30,132 nucleotides of DNA from an uncultured Clostridia bacterium (lineage in GTDB: Bacteria > Bacillota > Clostridia > Christensenellales > Borkfalkiaceae), in assembly GCA_934249215.1 (NCBI GenBank), contig CAKQKN010000055.1, positions 1-30,132 on the forward strand. The letters are read 5' to 3'. The notes beneath the pieces were generated by a model. It made no database searches. It saw nothing but the letters and a program-made list of their open reading frames with translations, and was not told where the DNA came from. Position numbers and translations under genes: made by a program. Numbering within the stretch: the first letter of the stretch is position 1; each line of letters opens with the position of its first letter. Below are positions 1 through 6,304 of the stretch, piece by piece.

Positions 1-141
1 TAATGTACTCAATTTAATTGACAGAAACTATTTTATATAACTAAACAAAGTTTTCGTTACAATAATTCATTTCCTTCTATTCAATTTTTAATCTTCATTG
101 AACCGAACTGCCGTTCGGTGAGTGCTGTCTCGTTTGACAGC
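1..141 (-). promoter_or_regulatory. Leader of a leftward stable-RNA transcript (probable rRNA operon leader)
   Basis: Downstream of the third promoter the minus-strand transcript forms two clean hairpins: 124-129 with 136-141 (GCTGTC/GACAGC) and 102-108 with 113-119 (7 bp, 4-nt loop). The rest is AT-rich and noncoding to the left edge. Three strong tandem promoters plus a noncoding structured leader fit an rRNA operon whose 16S gene would begin left of the window. The 16S start itself is not visible, so this remains inference. Confidence 0.6.
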
Positions 142-147
142 TTATTC

Positions 148-176
148 ATCATATCACATCGACTTTATCTTGTCAA
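148..176 (-). promoter_or_regulatory. Sigma-A promoter, most downstream of three tandem leftward promoters
   Basis: On the minus strand there is a perfect -35 TTGACA (171-176), a 17-nt spacer and a -10 TATGAT (148-153). It is the strongest match in the tandem set and the closest to the left edge. Transcription would run off the window to the left through a hairpin-containing leader. Together with two further promoters upstream this is the arrangement typical of rRNA operons. Confidence 0.8.
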
Positions 177-267
177 CTATTTTTTGAAACTTTTAAAAAG
201 TTTTTCAAATGTTTTTTGTCGACCTTTTCGGACAACCACAAGAGTTCAGCCTTTATGATGCTTGCCT

Positions 268-296
268 ATTAAACTACTTTTAAAGAGAAAAGTCAA
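268..296 (-). promoter_or_regulatory. Sigma-A promoter, middle of tandem set
   Basis: Minus strand -35 TTGACT (291-296), spacer of 17 nt, -10 TTTAAT (268-273). It lies inside one copy of a 48-bp direct repeat. The second copy holds an equally spaced promoter, so the promoter itself appears to have been duplicated. Confidence 0.75.
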
Positions 297-411
297 TTGT
301 TTTTCGGCGCTTTTTCAAATTTCATTCGAAAAAGTTTTTCGGGCACTTTTCGAAGCATTTTCGGCGGTTTGCCGAGCAGCTTTGGCGGTGCCTTTCGTTT
401 GATGCTCGACT

Positions 412-440
412 ATTAAACTACTTTTAGAGAGAAATGTCAA
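412..440 (-). promoter_or_regulatory. Sigma-A promoter, most upstream of tandem set
   Basis: Minus strand -35 TTGACA (435-440), spacer of 17 nt, -10 TTTAAT (412-417). It lies about 120 bp beyond the end of mnmA, which reads in the same direction. It shares its spacer and flanks with the middle promoter except for a few substitutions. Confidence 0.75.
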
Positions 441-559
441 TCGTTTTTTTGATATTTTTCTGTTTTTTTATAAAAATTTTTCTCTTACCCCGCGATCGCC
501 ACGAAAAGTCCGTTTTTACCGCGTTTTTTCGCAAAATATCAGACGCGTCCGCGCCCGAT

Positions 560-1672
560 TCAATATTTGATTGCTTTTTCGATCACGCCGCCGCCAAGAC
601 AATCGTTCTTTCCGTAAAGGACGCAGAACTGCCCCTCCGTGATAGCACGTTGTTTTTCGTCGAAATCCACTCTGAACGCGTGCCCCGTTTCGGCGCGTTC
701 TTTTTCGTCGAGCACGTTCACAACGACGCCCTGCTCCGCCTGTCTGTAACGAAACTTCGCCGTGCATCTGAACGTTTTTTCTTTCGGTGGGAAAGGGATG
801 AAATTGAACTTGTCCATATAGAGCGCGTCGGAAAACAACCTGTCCTCTGCTCCATGCGCGACATATAATATATTATTCTTAATATCCTTTTCGATCACGA
901 ACCAGCGCCCCTCGTCGTTCTTCTGCCCTCCGATATCGAGCCCCTTACGCTGACCGATGGTGTAATACATAAGCCCGCAGTGTTTTCCAAGTACGCGACC
1001 GTCGTAAGTGCGAATCTCTCCTTCTTTTGCGGGAATGTATTTCATCAAAAACTCTCTGAATTTTCTTTCCCCGATGAAGCAGATACCCGTAGAGTCTTTT
1101 TTCTCGGCGGTGCTCAACCCGTATTTGTCGGCAATCGCCCGGACCTCGGTTTTATTCATCCCGGACAGCGGAAACAGCACGTCCGCAAGCTGATTCTGCG
1201 AAAGCTGATTGAGAAAATAAGTCTGATCTTTGTTCCGGTCGACGGCTTTGAGAAGCCGATGCACCCCGTTCTCGTGCGAAATTCCGCAATAATGCCCGGT
1301 CGCGATATAATCGGCGTCGAGTTCTTTTGCATATTCTTTAAACGGGCCGAATTTTATTTCGCGATTGCAGAGCACGTCGGGATTGGGCGTGCGACCTTTC
1401 TTATATTCGTCGAGAAAATATGAAAAAACACGCTCCATATACTCGTCGGAAAAATCAACCGAATAATAAGGAATACCGATCTTCGCGCAAACGCGGCGAA
1501 CGTCCCCGAAATCTTCTTCGGCGGTACAACAGCCGTCCTCGTCTTTCTCTTTCCAGTTATTCATAAAAAGACCGACAACGTCGTACCCCTGATCTTTGAG
1601 CAACAGCGCAGCGACCGAACTGTCAACCCCGCCGCTCATTCCGACGACCACTCTTTTTTTCTTTTCGCTCAT
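560..1672 (-). CDS. mnmA: tRNA-specific 2-thiouridylase MnmA
   Basis: MnmA thiolates U34 of the Lys, Glu and Gln tRNAs, using ATP to adenylate the base and a persulfide relayed from a cysteine desulfurase. The 370-residue product has the N-terminal PP-loop motif SGGVDSS (about 13-19). Its two catalytic cysteines are Cys102 (in the DVLCNREIKFG stretch) and Cys198 (in STGICFIG), at the spacing expected from the family. The C-terminal half is the usual tRNA-binding and beta-barrel part, and the length is normal. The start is supported by a GGAG site 9 nt upstream. It has its own promoter at 1714-1742 and no visible partner gene such as a cysteine desulfurase next to it. I see no clear terminator, so transcription could read on toward the tandem promoters at 440-148. 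Confidence 0.97.
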   Translation of the reverse strand: MSEKKKRVVVGMSGGVDSSVAALLLKDQGYDVVGLFMNNWKEKDEDGCCTAEEDFGDVRRVCAKIGIPYYSVDFSDEYMERVFSYFLDEYKKGRTPNPDVLCNREIKFGPFKEYAKELDADYIATGHYCGISHENGVHRLLKAVDRNKDQTYFLNQLSQNQLADVLFPLSGMNKTEVRAIADKYGLSTAEKKDSTGICFIGERKFREFLMKYIPAKEGEIRTYDGRVLGKHCGLMYYTIGQRKGLDIGGQKNDEGRWFVIEKDIKNNILYVAHGAEDRLFSDALYMDKFNFIPFPPKEKTFRCTAKFRYRQAEQGVVVNVLDEKERAETGHAFRVDFDEKQRAITEGQFCVLYGKNDCLGGGVIEKAIKY

Positions 1673-1713
1673 ACGTTATTCTCCGCTGCAAACGATAGGT
1701 CTGCATAGCAAAA

Positions 1714-1742
1714 ATATTATCACACCGTCGGGCAATAGTCAA
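1714..1742 (-). promoter_or_regulatory. mnmA promoter
   Basis: Minus strand -35 TTGACT (1737-1742), 17-nt spacer, -10 TAATAT (1714-1719), about 41 bp upstream of the mnmA start codon. This gives a short leader with no obvious structure. Confidence 0.75.
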
Positions 1743-1891
1743 GATTTTATCGAAAGCGGCAAGTATTCGCTCAAAATGTTTTCCGATATCGCCTGTCTGC
1801 CGGAGGCAACAGAGACTGACCGTGAACAACGACTGCCGGACGTCCGATAACGACACCCGGCCGGCGGCGATATTTTCAACGCTGTTGCCGT

Positions 1892-2884
1892 TTAATTTTC
1901 GGGGATTATCCCGAATATATATGCGTTTCGATAGTTAAACTCGGTTGCCCCGATATAATCGAAAGCATCCGTCTGAAAATTATATTCGAATACCACCGGC
2001 ATCAAATCGCCTCTTCCGAAAAACCCCTTGTAAACCGATTCCATAACGACGTACAATCTGTTTCCGTACGATATAAGATTTTCTCTTACCTCGCCTTTGC
2101 TTTTTCCGATAATTTCGTCGATCTGCCGCATTTTTTCCGAGCGAGCCAGAACGTACTCGTAGTCGATCGTTAAAGTTTGCTCGCCATAGCATAATTCGTT
2201 CGCCCCGTCGCTCCGGTTTTCGACGATTTTATATTCTTCATCGTTAAAATACAGAACGGACGATTGATTTTCCGTTCCGTCCTTATAAGGCTCCGCGTCC
2301 GAAATTCTTTCCAGCAATGCGTTATTGCTTTTGTCGATTATATAATATACGTCTTTGCGGTAATACTCTCGGGGCTGCCTGAATATAAAGTAATTTTCAT
2401 TCGCGCAGTTCGGCATCAAATAGATTCCGTATTCCTCGTTTGTCGAAATACGCGTATTATAATACGTTATCTCTTCGTTCGGAATATCAACGTAACCGAC
2501 AAGCACGTCTGCGGTCTTATCGTCGTCGGAAACAAAGTAGCGCATAGTAAAATACACTGTTTCGTGATAAAGATTTGCATTAATCTCATACCGTTTTGTT
2601 TGCGCGTCGTCGGGCTCGGGCAAAACGAAGCCGTCCTTTTTCGTTTTATCCCTGATCAGATCCGAGAAATATACTTGCTTATTATCTATAACGTAGCCTT
2701 CTTCGTTGATCAGATAATGCTTGCCGGCGCCTTGTATTGCCAAAACGGCCTTTTTCCTTTCATCCCGCTTGGTGTTAATTTCATCAATCTTCTTTATCAG
2801 ATTACACGCATTTATCAGATTACACGCAGGCAAAAATACCGCGGCAACCAACAATAAAGCGGCTATCAACTTTTTCCTTAACAT
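1892..2884 (-). CDS. Lipoprotein of unknown function
   Basis: The 330-residue product begins with a lysine-containing n-region, a hydrophobic stretch (about 6-18) and a lipobox LPAC ending at Cys21, so it should be lipid-anchored outside the membrane. An in-frame 18-bp duplication places a second ACNLI block directly after the first, so Cys27 follows Cys21. The rest is rich in Tyr, Asp and Glu with alternating short beta-like segments and no motif I recognise. It resembles the many extracytoplasmic lipoproteins of Clostridia. A strong AAGGAGG site sits just upstream of the start. It has its own promoter (2972-3000) and stands alone between mnmA and a divergent radical SAM gene. Function unknown. 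Confidence 0.85.
   Translation of the reverse strand: MLRKKLIAALLLVAAVFLPACNLINACNLIKKIDEINTKRDERKKAVLAIQGAGKHYLINEEGYVIDNKQVYFSDLIRDKTKKDGFVLPEPDDAQTKRYEINANLYHETVYFTMRYFVSDDDKTADVLVGYVDIPNEEITYYNTRISTNEEYGIYLMPNCANENYFIFRQPREYYRKDVYYIIDKSNNALLERISDAEPYKDGTENQSSVLYFNDEEYKIVENRSDGANELCYGEQTLTIDYEYVLARSEKMRQIDEIIGKSKGEVRENLISYGNRLYVVMESVYKGFFGRGDLMPVVFEYNFQTDAFDYIGATEFNYRNAYIFGIIPEN
2793..2828. repeat. Perfect 18-bp tandem duplication in lipoprotein gene
   Basis: Units 2793-2810 and 2811-2828 are identical. The repeat is six codons long and in frame, and it duplicates the Cys-Asn-Leu-Ile block straight after the lipobox. It is probably a recent slippage event. Confidence 0.9.
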
Positions 2885-2971
2885 ATTTTCCTCCTTGCTT
2901 TACCCTCGAAAACCGGAATCTTAAATCTATTACACACAGACTACCCGAAAGCAAAAAACCTTCCTAAAGTT

Positions 2972-3000
2972 ATTATAACACGAATCGATCCAAAAAGCAA
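2972..3000 (-). promoter_or_regulatory. Promoter of the lipoprotein gene
   Basis: Minus strand -35 TTGCTT (2995-3000), 17-nt spacer, perfect -10 TATAAT (2972-2977). The leader to the start at 2884 is about 80 nt and carries an AAGGAGG site. I see no known riboswitch fold in it. Confidence 0.8.
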
Positions 3001-3152
3001 TACTCCCACGCAAAAATCAGCGAGCGCCCGCGGAAAAGGGCTAAAAAGTCACCTTTTCGGTAGTTAGTGATAAGGAATGGAATCCCTAGACAAATTTAAT
3101 GCAAGCATTCAACAAAAGCGGCAAAACGCTTTCTATTTTTTCTTTAAAACGA

Positions 3153-3158
3153 TATAAT
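3153..3158 (+). promoter_or_regulatory. -10 element of the radical SAM gene
   Basis: A perfect TATAAT lies at 3153-3158. Seventeen nt upstream the -35 position holds only TTTCTA. The start codon is at 3176, so a start point 6-8 nt after the -10 would leave a leader of roughly 10-12 nt, with the GCGGAG ribosome binding site (3163-3168) at its very 5' end. Another, more distant start point is possible. Confidence 0.5.
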
Positions 3159-3175
3159 AGCCGCGGAGAAAAAAA

Positions 3176-4150
3176 ATGAATAACAAACAAACGACCAACC
3201 GGACGATAAAAAGCAAAACGGAACCGTTTAAACCCGACGAAACCGAAAGATATTATTCCGCAAACAGGTTTTTCACCGAATTGTTCGGCACGAAAACGTA
3301 TAAGCTCAGTTTCGACGCGGGCTTCGGTTGTCCGAACAGGGACGGAAAAATCTCAACGGGCGGGTGTATTTTTTGTAGCGAAGGCGGAAGTGGCGATTTC
3401 GCGACGCCGATAACGCCGGACAATATCAACGATGCTTTTGAACAAGCAAAAAAACGAGTCAGCGCAAAAATAGCGACGGACTCTTTCATTGCTTACTTTC
3501 AAAGTTATACGAACACTTACGCGAAAACGGAAGTTCTCGAACGACTATACTCTTCTGTCATAGGACGAAAAGAGGTCAAAGCGTTGTCGATAGCAACCCG
3601 ACCGGATTGCATCGAAGATGCCGTTTACGGACTTATAGCCCGACTTTCTGAAATTAAACCCGTGTTCGTCGAGCTTGGATTACAGACTTCGAACCCGAAA
3701 ACGGCAAAGTTTATTAACCGCGGATACGACCTTCCCGTATACGACGAGGCGGTTCAGCGACTGAAAGAAGTCGGGGCGAACGTCATCACGCACGTCATAA
3801 TCGGTCTTCCCGGCGAAAACAAAAGCGATGTCCTCAATACGGTAAAACACGTTACTGACGCTCGGTCGGACGGAATCAAACTTCAACTCCTACATGTCCT
3901 TAAAAACACTAAGCTTTGCGACTTATACGAAAACTTCCCCTTCCATGTTCTGACAGAAGAAGAATACGCAGACGTACTTTGCGACTGCGTGAGTATTTTG
4001 CCGACGAATATGATAATTCATCGGCTGACAGGCGACGCGCCGAAGAAACTCCTTGTCGAACCGAAGTGGTCGGCAGATAAAAAAGCAGTGCTTAACCTTA
4101 TAACAAAAACCTTTAACGAACGCAACGTTCTTCAAGGCAGTAATATCTGA
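3176..4150 (+). CDS. Radical SAM protein, TIGR01212 (YhcC-like) family
   Basis: The 324-residue product has the family's [4Fe-4S] cluster motif at Cys52, Cys64 and Cys67, in the context GFGCPNRDG...GGCIFCSEGG. The long gap between the first and second cysteine is characteristic of TIGR01212 and unlike the classic CxxxCxxC. Downstream segments such as LSIATRPDCI, VELGLQT and HVIIGLPGE match the strand motifs of a radical SAM barrel in the Elp3/MiaB-like superfamily. The reaction of this family is not established to my knowledge; relatives act on tRNA or other nucleic-acid substrates. It stands alone, divergent from the lipoprotein gene and convergent with the DUF2828 gene, and ends at a bidirectional terminator. 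Confidence 0.92.
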   Translation: MNNKQTTNRTIKSKTEPFKPDETERYYSANRFFTELFGTKTYKLSFDAGFGCPNRDGKISTGGCIFCSEGGSGDFATPITPDNINDAFEQAKKRVSAKIATDSFIAYFQSYTNTYAKTEVLERLYSSVIGRKEVKALSIATRPDCIEDAVYGLIARLSEIKPVFVELGLQTSNPKTAKFINRGYDLPVYDEAVQRLKEVGANVITHVIIGLPGENKSDVLNTVKHVTDARSDGIKLQLLHVLKNTKLCDLYENFPFHVLTEEEYADVLCDCVSILPTNMIIHRLTGDAPKKLLVEPKWSADKKAVLNLITKTFNERNVLQGSNI

Positions 4151-4156
4151 TAGATA

Positions 4157-4199
4157 AAAAAGAGCGCCGCAACTCAGAAAAAATTGCGGCGCTCTTTTT
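4157..4199. terminator. Bidirectional rho-independent terminator
   Basis: A 16-bp stem pairs 4157-4172 with 4184-4199 around an 11-nt loop. It has a GC-rich core, A-runs on the left and T-runs on the right, so it works on both strands. It separates the convergent radical SAM gene (ends 4150) and DUF2828 gene (ends 4207). Confidence 0.93.
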
Positions 4200-4206
4200 A
4201 CGTAAG

Positions 4207-5772
4207 TCAGCCTATAAGCGCGTTATCGACCTGTTCATACCTTTTATCCTTCAGAACGGAAAGCAGACATTGGAACGGATCGAGTTCGCCGCAAAGCACC
4301 ATTCTGCAAGCCGCGGGACTAAATCCGCTGACGAAAGCAAGACCTTTTTCGTTCGTGCGGACGGGAACGCCGAGCGTGCGCCCGTTGAGATTCCAGAAAA
4401 TCAGCCTCGGCATCTTGATGCCCGCCGCTTTATATTTCCCGGCAATAACGTCGAACAAAGGCGCGGTCTCACCGACCGCCTGTCCGCTCGAATCGGCGGC
4501 GCAATCGTTAAACTCCATATCGGACAAAATGAGCACGTTTGCGGGAACGTCCTCGTCTTTCACTTTGCAATTAACCGCAGTTTTCAAAATTAGGTCGAAC
4601 ACGGCTTCGACATTCGTATCCGAAACCTCGTCGTAACTTCTGGCAATCGTGATTTTTTCGGCAAGCGACGTTGCTTTGCTCATATCGACGAGTTGCGGAT
4701 TATGACTGAACGTGATAAACTTGTTTTTAAACTGTCCGCCTGCGCGTTCGGCAAAATAAATCGCTAAAGAATTAGCGACCTCGATCGCCGAAATCTTCGT
4801 CCGTCCGATTTTGCAAAGCATACTCCCCGAACCGTCCGCCACGCAAAGAGTCGAGCCGTTGCCGCCGACGTAATCGGGCAAAGCCTTCCACATTTGTTCG
4901 AGTGCCTCGTCTATCACGCCGTCGTTCCAATTCGTAAGCCCGAAATACAGTTCTTCCGCCAACGCGGTTCGACCGTAATATATATGCACGACTTCATAAG
5001 GGAACAAGACAGTCGAGTTTATCGTTTCTTTTCCCGATTTGAGATCGTCGAGATATTTCCGACGACGCTCCTCATCGTGTTTTAGGAAGGCGTCGCGATA
5101 AATAAGCCCCGCCTTGGACGGAACAGCCGAATAAACGATTTCGCCCCATTCGCCCGCCGACATAAGTCGTTCGGTAACTTTCAGATATTCGCGTAACGTC
5201 GAAAGTTTTCTGCGATATTCGGCTTTCGTCAGCCCGAGTTTTTTAAGGATTATCGCAAGATATTTTTTCTTATCCCCGTCAACCGTCTGCACGGACGGCA
5301 ACCATTTCGCAAGCAGAGAAACAGGTTTGCCATCGAGCATCGCTTTCTCGTCCGCGTCCAGCCTTTTTTCGATAAGGCGGCAGACGTCGTCCGACAACGC
5401 CCCGGCCAAAAGAACGAAAAGATTGTCGTAACGAGTATATTCGGCAACGAGCGGCAAAAGCTTCTTTACGGTTTCGGGGCGCGTTTCGGCAAGATACCAA
5501 AGGCAGATTTTAAAAAGCCTGCGCTCGCCGAGCCCGCCGCGTACGTCGCCGGCGTAAAACAACCACTTGATCGCAAGGCGTTCGTCGTACATAAGCGCCT
5601 TGACGAATTTACAGATGATTTCGTCTGCAGACATATTTCTCATCGACGAAACCGCATAGTTAAGATCGAGAAGGTCGTTCCCCGTGGAGGAATAAACTTT
5701 CGCGCCGTTTTCCGTGTAAGTATATTGGTAATCGGAAACTATTATTTGGTTGAGTTCATCCATAAATCCCAT
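4207..5772 (-). CDS. DUF2828 family protein: helical domain plus von Willebrand A domain (Ro60-like architecture)
   Basis: The 521-residue product matches the DUF2828 family known from plants, fungi and some bacteria. Recognisable family blocks are GDVRGGLGERRLF (about 75-87), LLAKWLPS (153-160), FLKHDEERRRKYLDDLKSG (229-247), KFITFSHNP (351-359), ILSDMEFND (415-423) and GLAFVSGFS (477-485). The N-terminal ~300 residues look all-helical. The C-terminal vWA domain has an intact MIDAS: D313-x-S315-x-S317, Thr386 and Asp418. A helical-repeat domain followed by a vWA domain with MIDAS is also the plan of Ro60/TROVE proteins, which hold Y RNAs and misfolded RNAs; a common origin is my inference. 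No signal peptide, so cytoplasmic. AAGGAGG 8 nt upstream fixes the start at 5772. The nearest upstream element is a tRNA-like RNA in the same orientation, which supports an RNA-binding role. Confidence 0.88.
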   Translation of the reverse strand: MGFMDELNQIIVSDYQYTYTENGAKVYSSTGNDLLDLNYAVSSMRNMSADEIICKFVKALMYDERLAIKWLFYAGDVRGGLGERRLFKICLWYLAETRPETVKKLLPLVAEYTRYDNLFVLLAGALSDDVCRLIEKRLDADEKAMLDGKPVSLLAKWLPSVQTVDGDKKKYLAIILKKLGLTKAEYRRKLSTLREYLKVTERLMSAGEWGEIVYSAVPSKAGLIYRDAFLKHDEERRRKYLDDLKSGKETINSTVLFPYEVVHIYYGRTALAEELYFGLTNWNDGVIDEALEQMWKALPDYVGGNGSTLCVADGSGSMLCKIGRTKISAIEVANSLAIYFAERAGGQFKNKFITFSHNPQLVDMSKATSLAEKITIARSYDEVSDTNVEAVFDLILKTAVNCKVKDEDVPANVLILSDMEFNDCAADSSGQAVGETAPLFDVIAGKYKAAGIKMPRLIFWNLNGRTLGVPVRTNEKGLAFVSGFSPAACRMVLCGELDPFQCLLSVLKDKRYEQVDNALIG

Positions 5773-5793
5773 ATTATTATCCTCCTTAAAAAG

Positions 5794-5807
5794 CGACCTA
5801 TAGGTCG
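5794..5807. promoter_or_regulatory. 14-bp perfect palindrome just upstream of the DUF2828 ribosome binding site
   Basis: CGACCTATAGGTCG is a perfect dyad that ends 6 nt upstream (minus sense) of the AAGGAGG site at 5781-5787. On the minus strand it can form a 5-bp hairpin followed by CTTTTTAAGG, so it could be a weak attenuator, or it could be an operator for a dimeric regulator. Which of the two cannot be decided from sequence. Confidence 0.5.
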
Positions 5808-5816
5808 GTTATCCGG

Positions 5817-5881
5817 CATTTCATAAATCATATCTTACGGAAAAACAGAAACTTTTTTCCGGTGATCGTGGATATGAAATG
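5817..5881 (-). ncRNA. Two-level RNA stem between the tRNA-like gene and the DUF2828 gene
   Basis: On the minus strand an inner 8-bp hairpin (5854-5861 with 5838-5845, 8-nt loop) lies inside an outer 8-bp pairing (5874-5881 with 5817-5824). An alternative register pairs CATATC with GATATG and leaves a bulge in the 3' strand. It may be a structured 5' leader of the DUF2828 mRNA or part of a separate small RNA. No known family recognised. Confidence 0.4.
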
Positions 5882-5901
5882 AAATCCCGTTATATACAAC
5901 A

Positions 5902-5928
5902 GCCGTTTGCTGTTTAAGAACAAACGGC
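5902..5928 (-). terminator. Hairpin 14 nt after the tRNA-like body (possible weak terminator or 3' processing stem)
   Basis: A perfect 8-bp stem (5921-5928 with 5902-5909) encloses an 11-nt loop, beginning 14 nt after the 3' end of the tRNA-like body. The sequence that follows on the minus strand, TGTTGTATATAA, is only moderately T-rich. Termination may therefore be partial, allowing read-through into the DUF2828 gene. Confidence 0.45.
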
Positions 5929-5941
5929 AGTTACTCGAAAA

Positions 5942-6064
5942 TGGGAGCAGCGGGATTTGAACCCGCGACCTCCGGACTCCAGACGTTTTGAAAAAATTGC
6001 TGTCAGCGCTTTTGACAAAGCGCAAAAACATTTCCGGCGCGCTTCCAGCCTGCGCTACGCTCCC
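5942..6064 (-). ncRNA. tRNA-like RNA with a 49-nt insertion in the anticodon loop (candidate Y-RNA-like tRNA mimic)
   Basis: Minus strand. The body is a canonical tRNA: 7-bp acceptor stem (6064-6058 with 5949-5943, last pair G-U), T8 and A9, 4-bp D stem GCGC/GCGC with G18G19 in a 9-nt loop, 5-bp anticodon stem CCGGA/TCCGG (6037-6033 with 5976-5972), variable loop AGGTC, G15-C48 pair, T arm GCGGG-TTCAAAT-CCCGC. The anticodon loop, however, is 56 nt (6032-5977) instead of 7. The extra part folds: ATGTTTT pairs with AAAACGT (6031-6025 with 5989-5983) and GCGCTTT with AAAGCGC (6023-6017 with 6012-6006). Any excision that leaves a 7-nt loop puts C or A at position 33, never U, so a simple intron is unlikely. 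CCA is not encoded (A then TTTT follow). It could be a decayed or intron-bearing tRNA (the D arm resembles tRNA-Pro), but promoter, intact folding and the DUF2828 neighbour favour a functional mimic. Confidence 0.72.
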
Positions 6065-6070
6065 ATAAAA

Positions 6071-6092
6071 CCGACAGTTTAACTTCCGTCGG
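6071..6092 (-). promoter_or_regulatory. 5' hairpin of the tRNA-like transcript
   Basis: CCGAC (6092-6088 on the minus strand) pairs with GTCGG (6075-6071) around a 12-nt loop, followed by TTTTAT and the acceptor stem. The start point predicted from the promoter is near 6094, so this hairpin would be the very 5' end of the primary transcript. It could protect the end or guide processing. Confidence 0.5.
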
Positions 6093-6100
6093 CAGATAGT

Positions 6101-6129
6101 ATTATATACCCTTGTCCTCAAAAAAGCAA
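6101..6129 (-). promoter_or_regulatory. Promoter of the tRNA-like RNA
   Basis: Minus strand -35 TTGCTT (6124-6129), 17-nt spacer, perfect -10 TATAAT (6101-6106). It lies past the terminator of the ribosomal operon, so the RNA has independent transcription. That argues against a dead tRNA remnant. Confidence 0.8.
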
Positions 6130-6261
6130 GTGTTTTGAAAAATGTTTTGCGACTAATACCCGATCGAACGACATAATATGATAAAAACGACACCCGAAGT
6201 CCATTCGCATATCAAGCCGACCGAATGACGTCGCGCGGAAAACGAACCCCGCAAAATAACA

Positions 6262-6286
6262 AAGGTGCCGCAGAAAGCGGCACCTT
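6262..6286 (-). terminator. Rho-independent terminator of the S10-spc-alpha superoperon
   Basis: A 10-bp perfect stem (6277-6286 with 6262-6271) with a 5-nt loop lies 18 nt after the rplQ stop. It is followed on the minus strand by TGTTATTTT. This closes the ribosomal transcript. Confidence 0.9.
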
Positions 6287-6304
6287 GAATACTTAATTAT
6301 GCAA

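Larger units (their letters stand above)
257..448. repeat. 48-bp direct repeat pair, 144-bp period
   Basis: Copies at 257-304 and 401-448 differ at 5 of 48 positions by my alignment. The best conserved part is the promoter core. The intervening DNA is AT-rich, with runs of T and short inverted repeats such as the one near 184-209, and holds no convincing gene. I read this as tandem duplication of an rRNA-type promoter unit. Confidence 0.75.

Noticed and set aside
434..868. 144-codon rightward open frame
   Set aside because: It is low-complexity at its start and runs antisense to mnmA, with no ribosome binding site; it is a shadow.
1857..1891. GC-rich palindrome CCGGCCGG after the lipoprotein gene as a terminator
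   Set aside because: The stem is short and no T-run follows on the coding strand.
5942..6064. Ordinary tRNA with a self-splicing intron
   Set aside because: The extra 49 nt are far too short for a group I or II intron, and no excision that leaves a 7-nt loop restores U33.
5828..6193. 121-codon leftward open frame across the tRNA-like region
   Set aside because: It spans the whole tRNA body and its promoter and has no family resemblance; the RNA explains the conservation-like features better.
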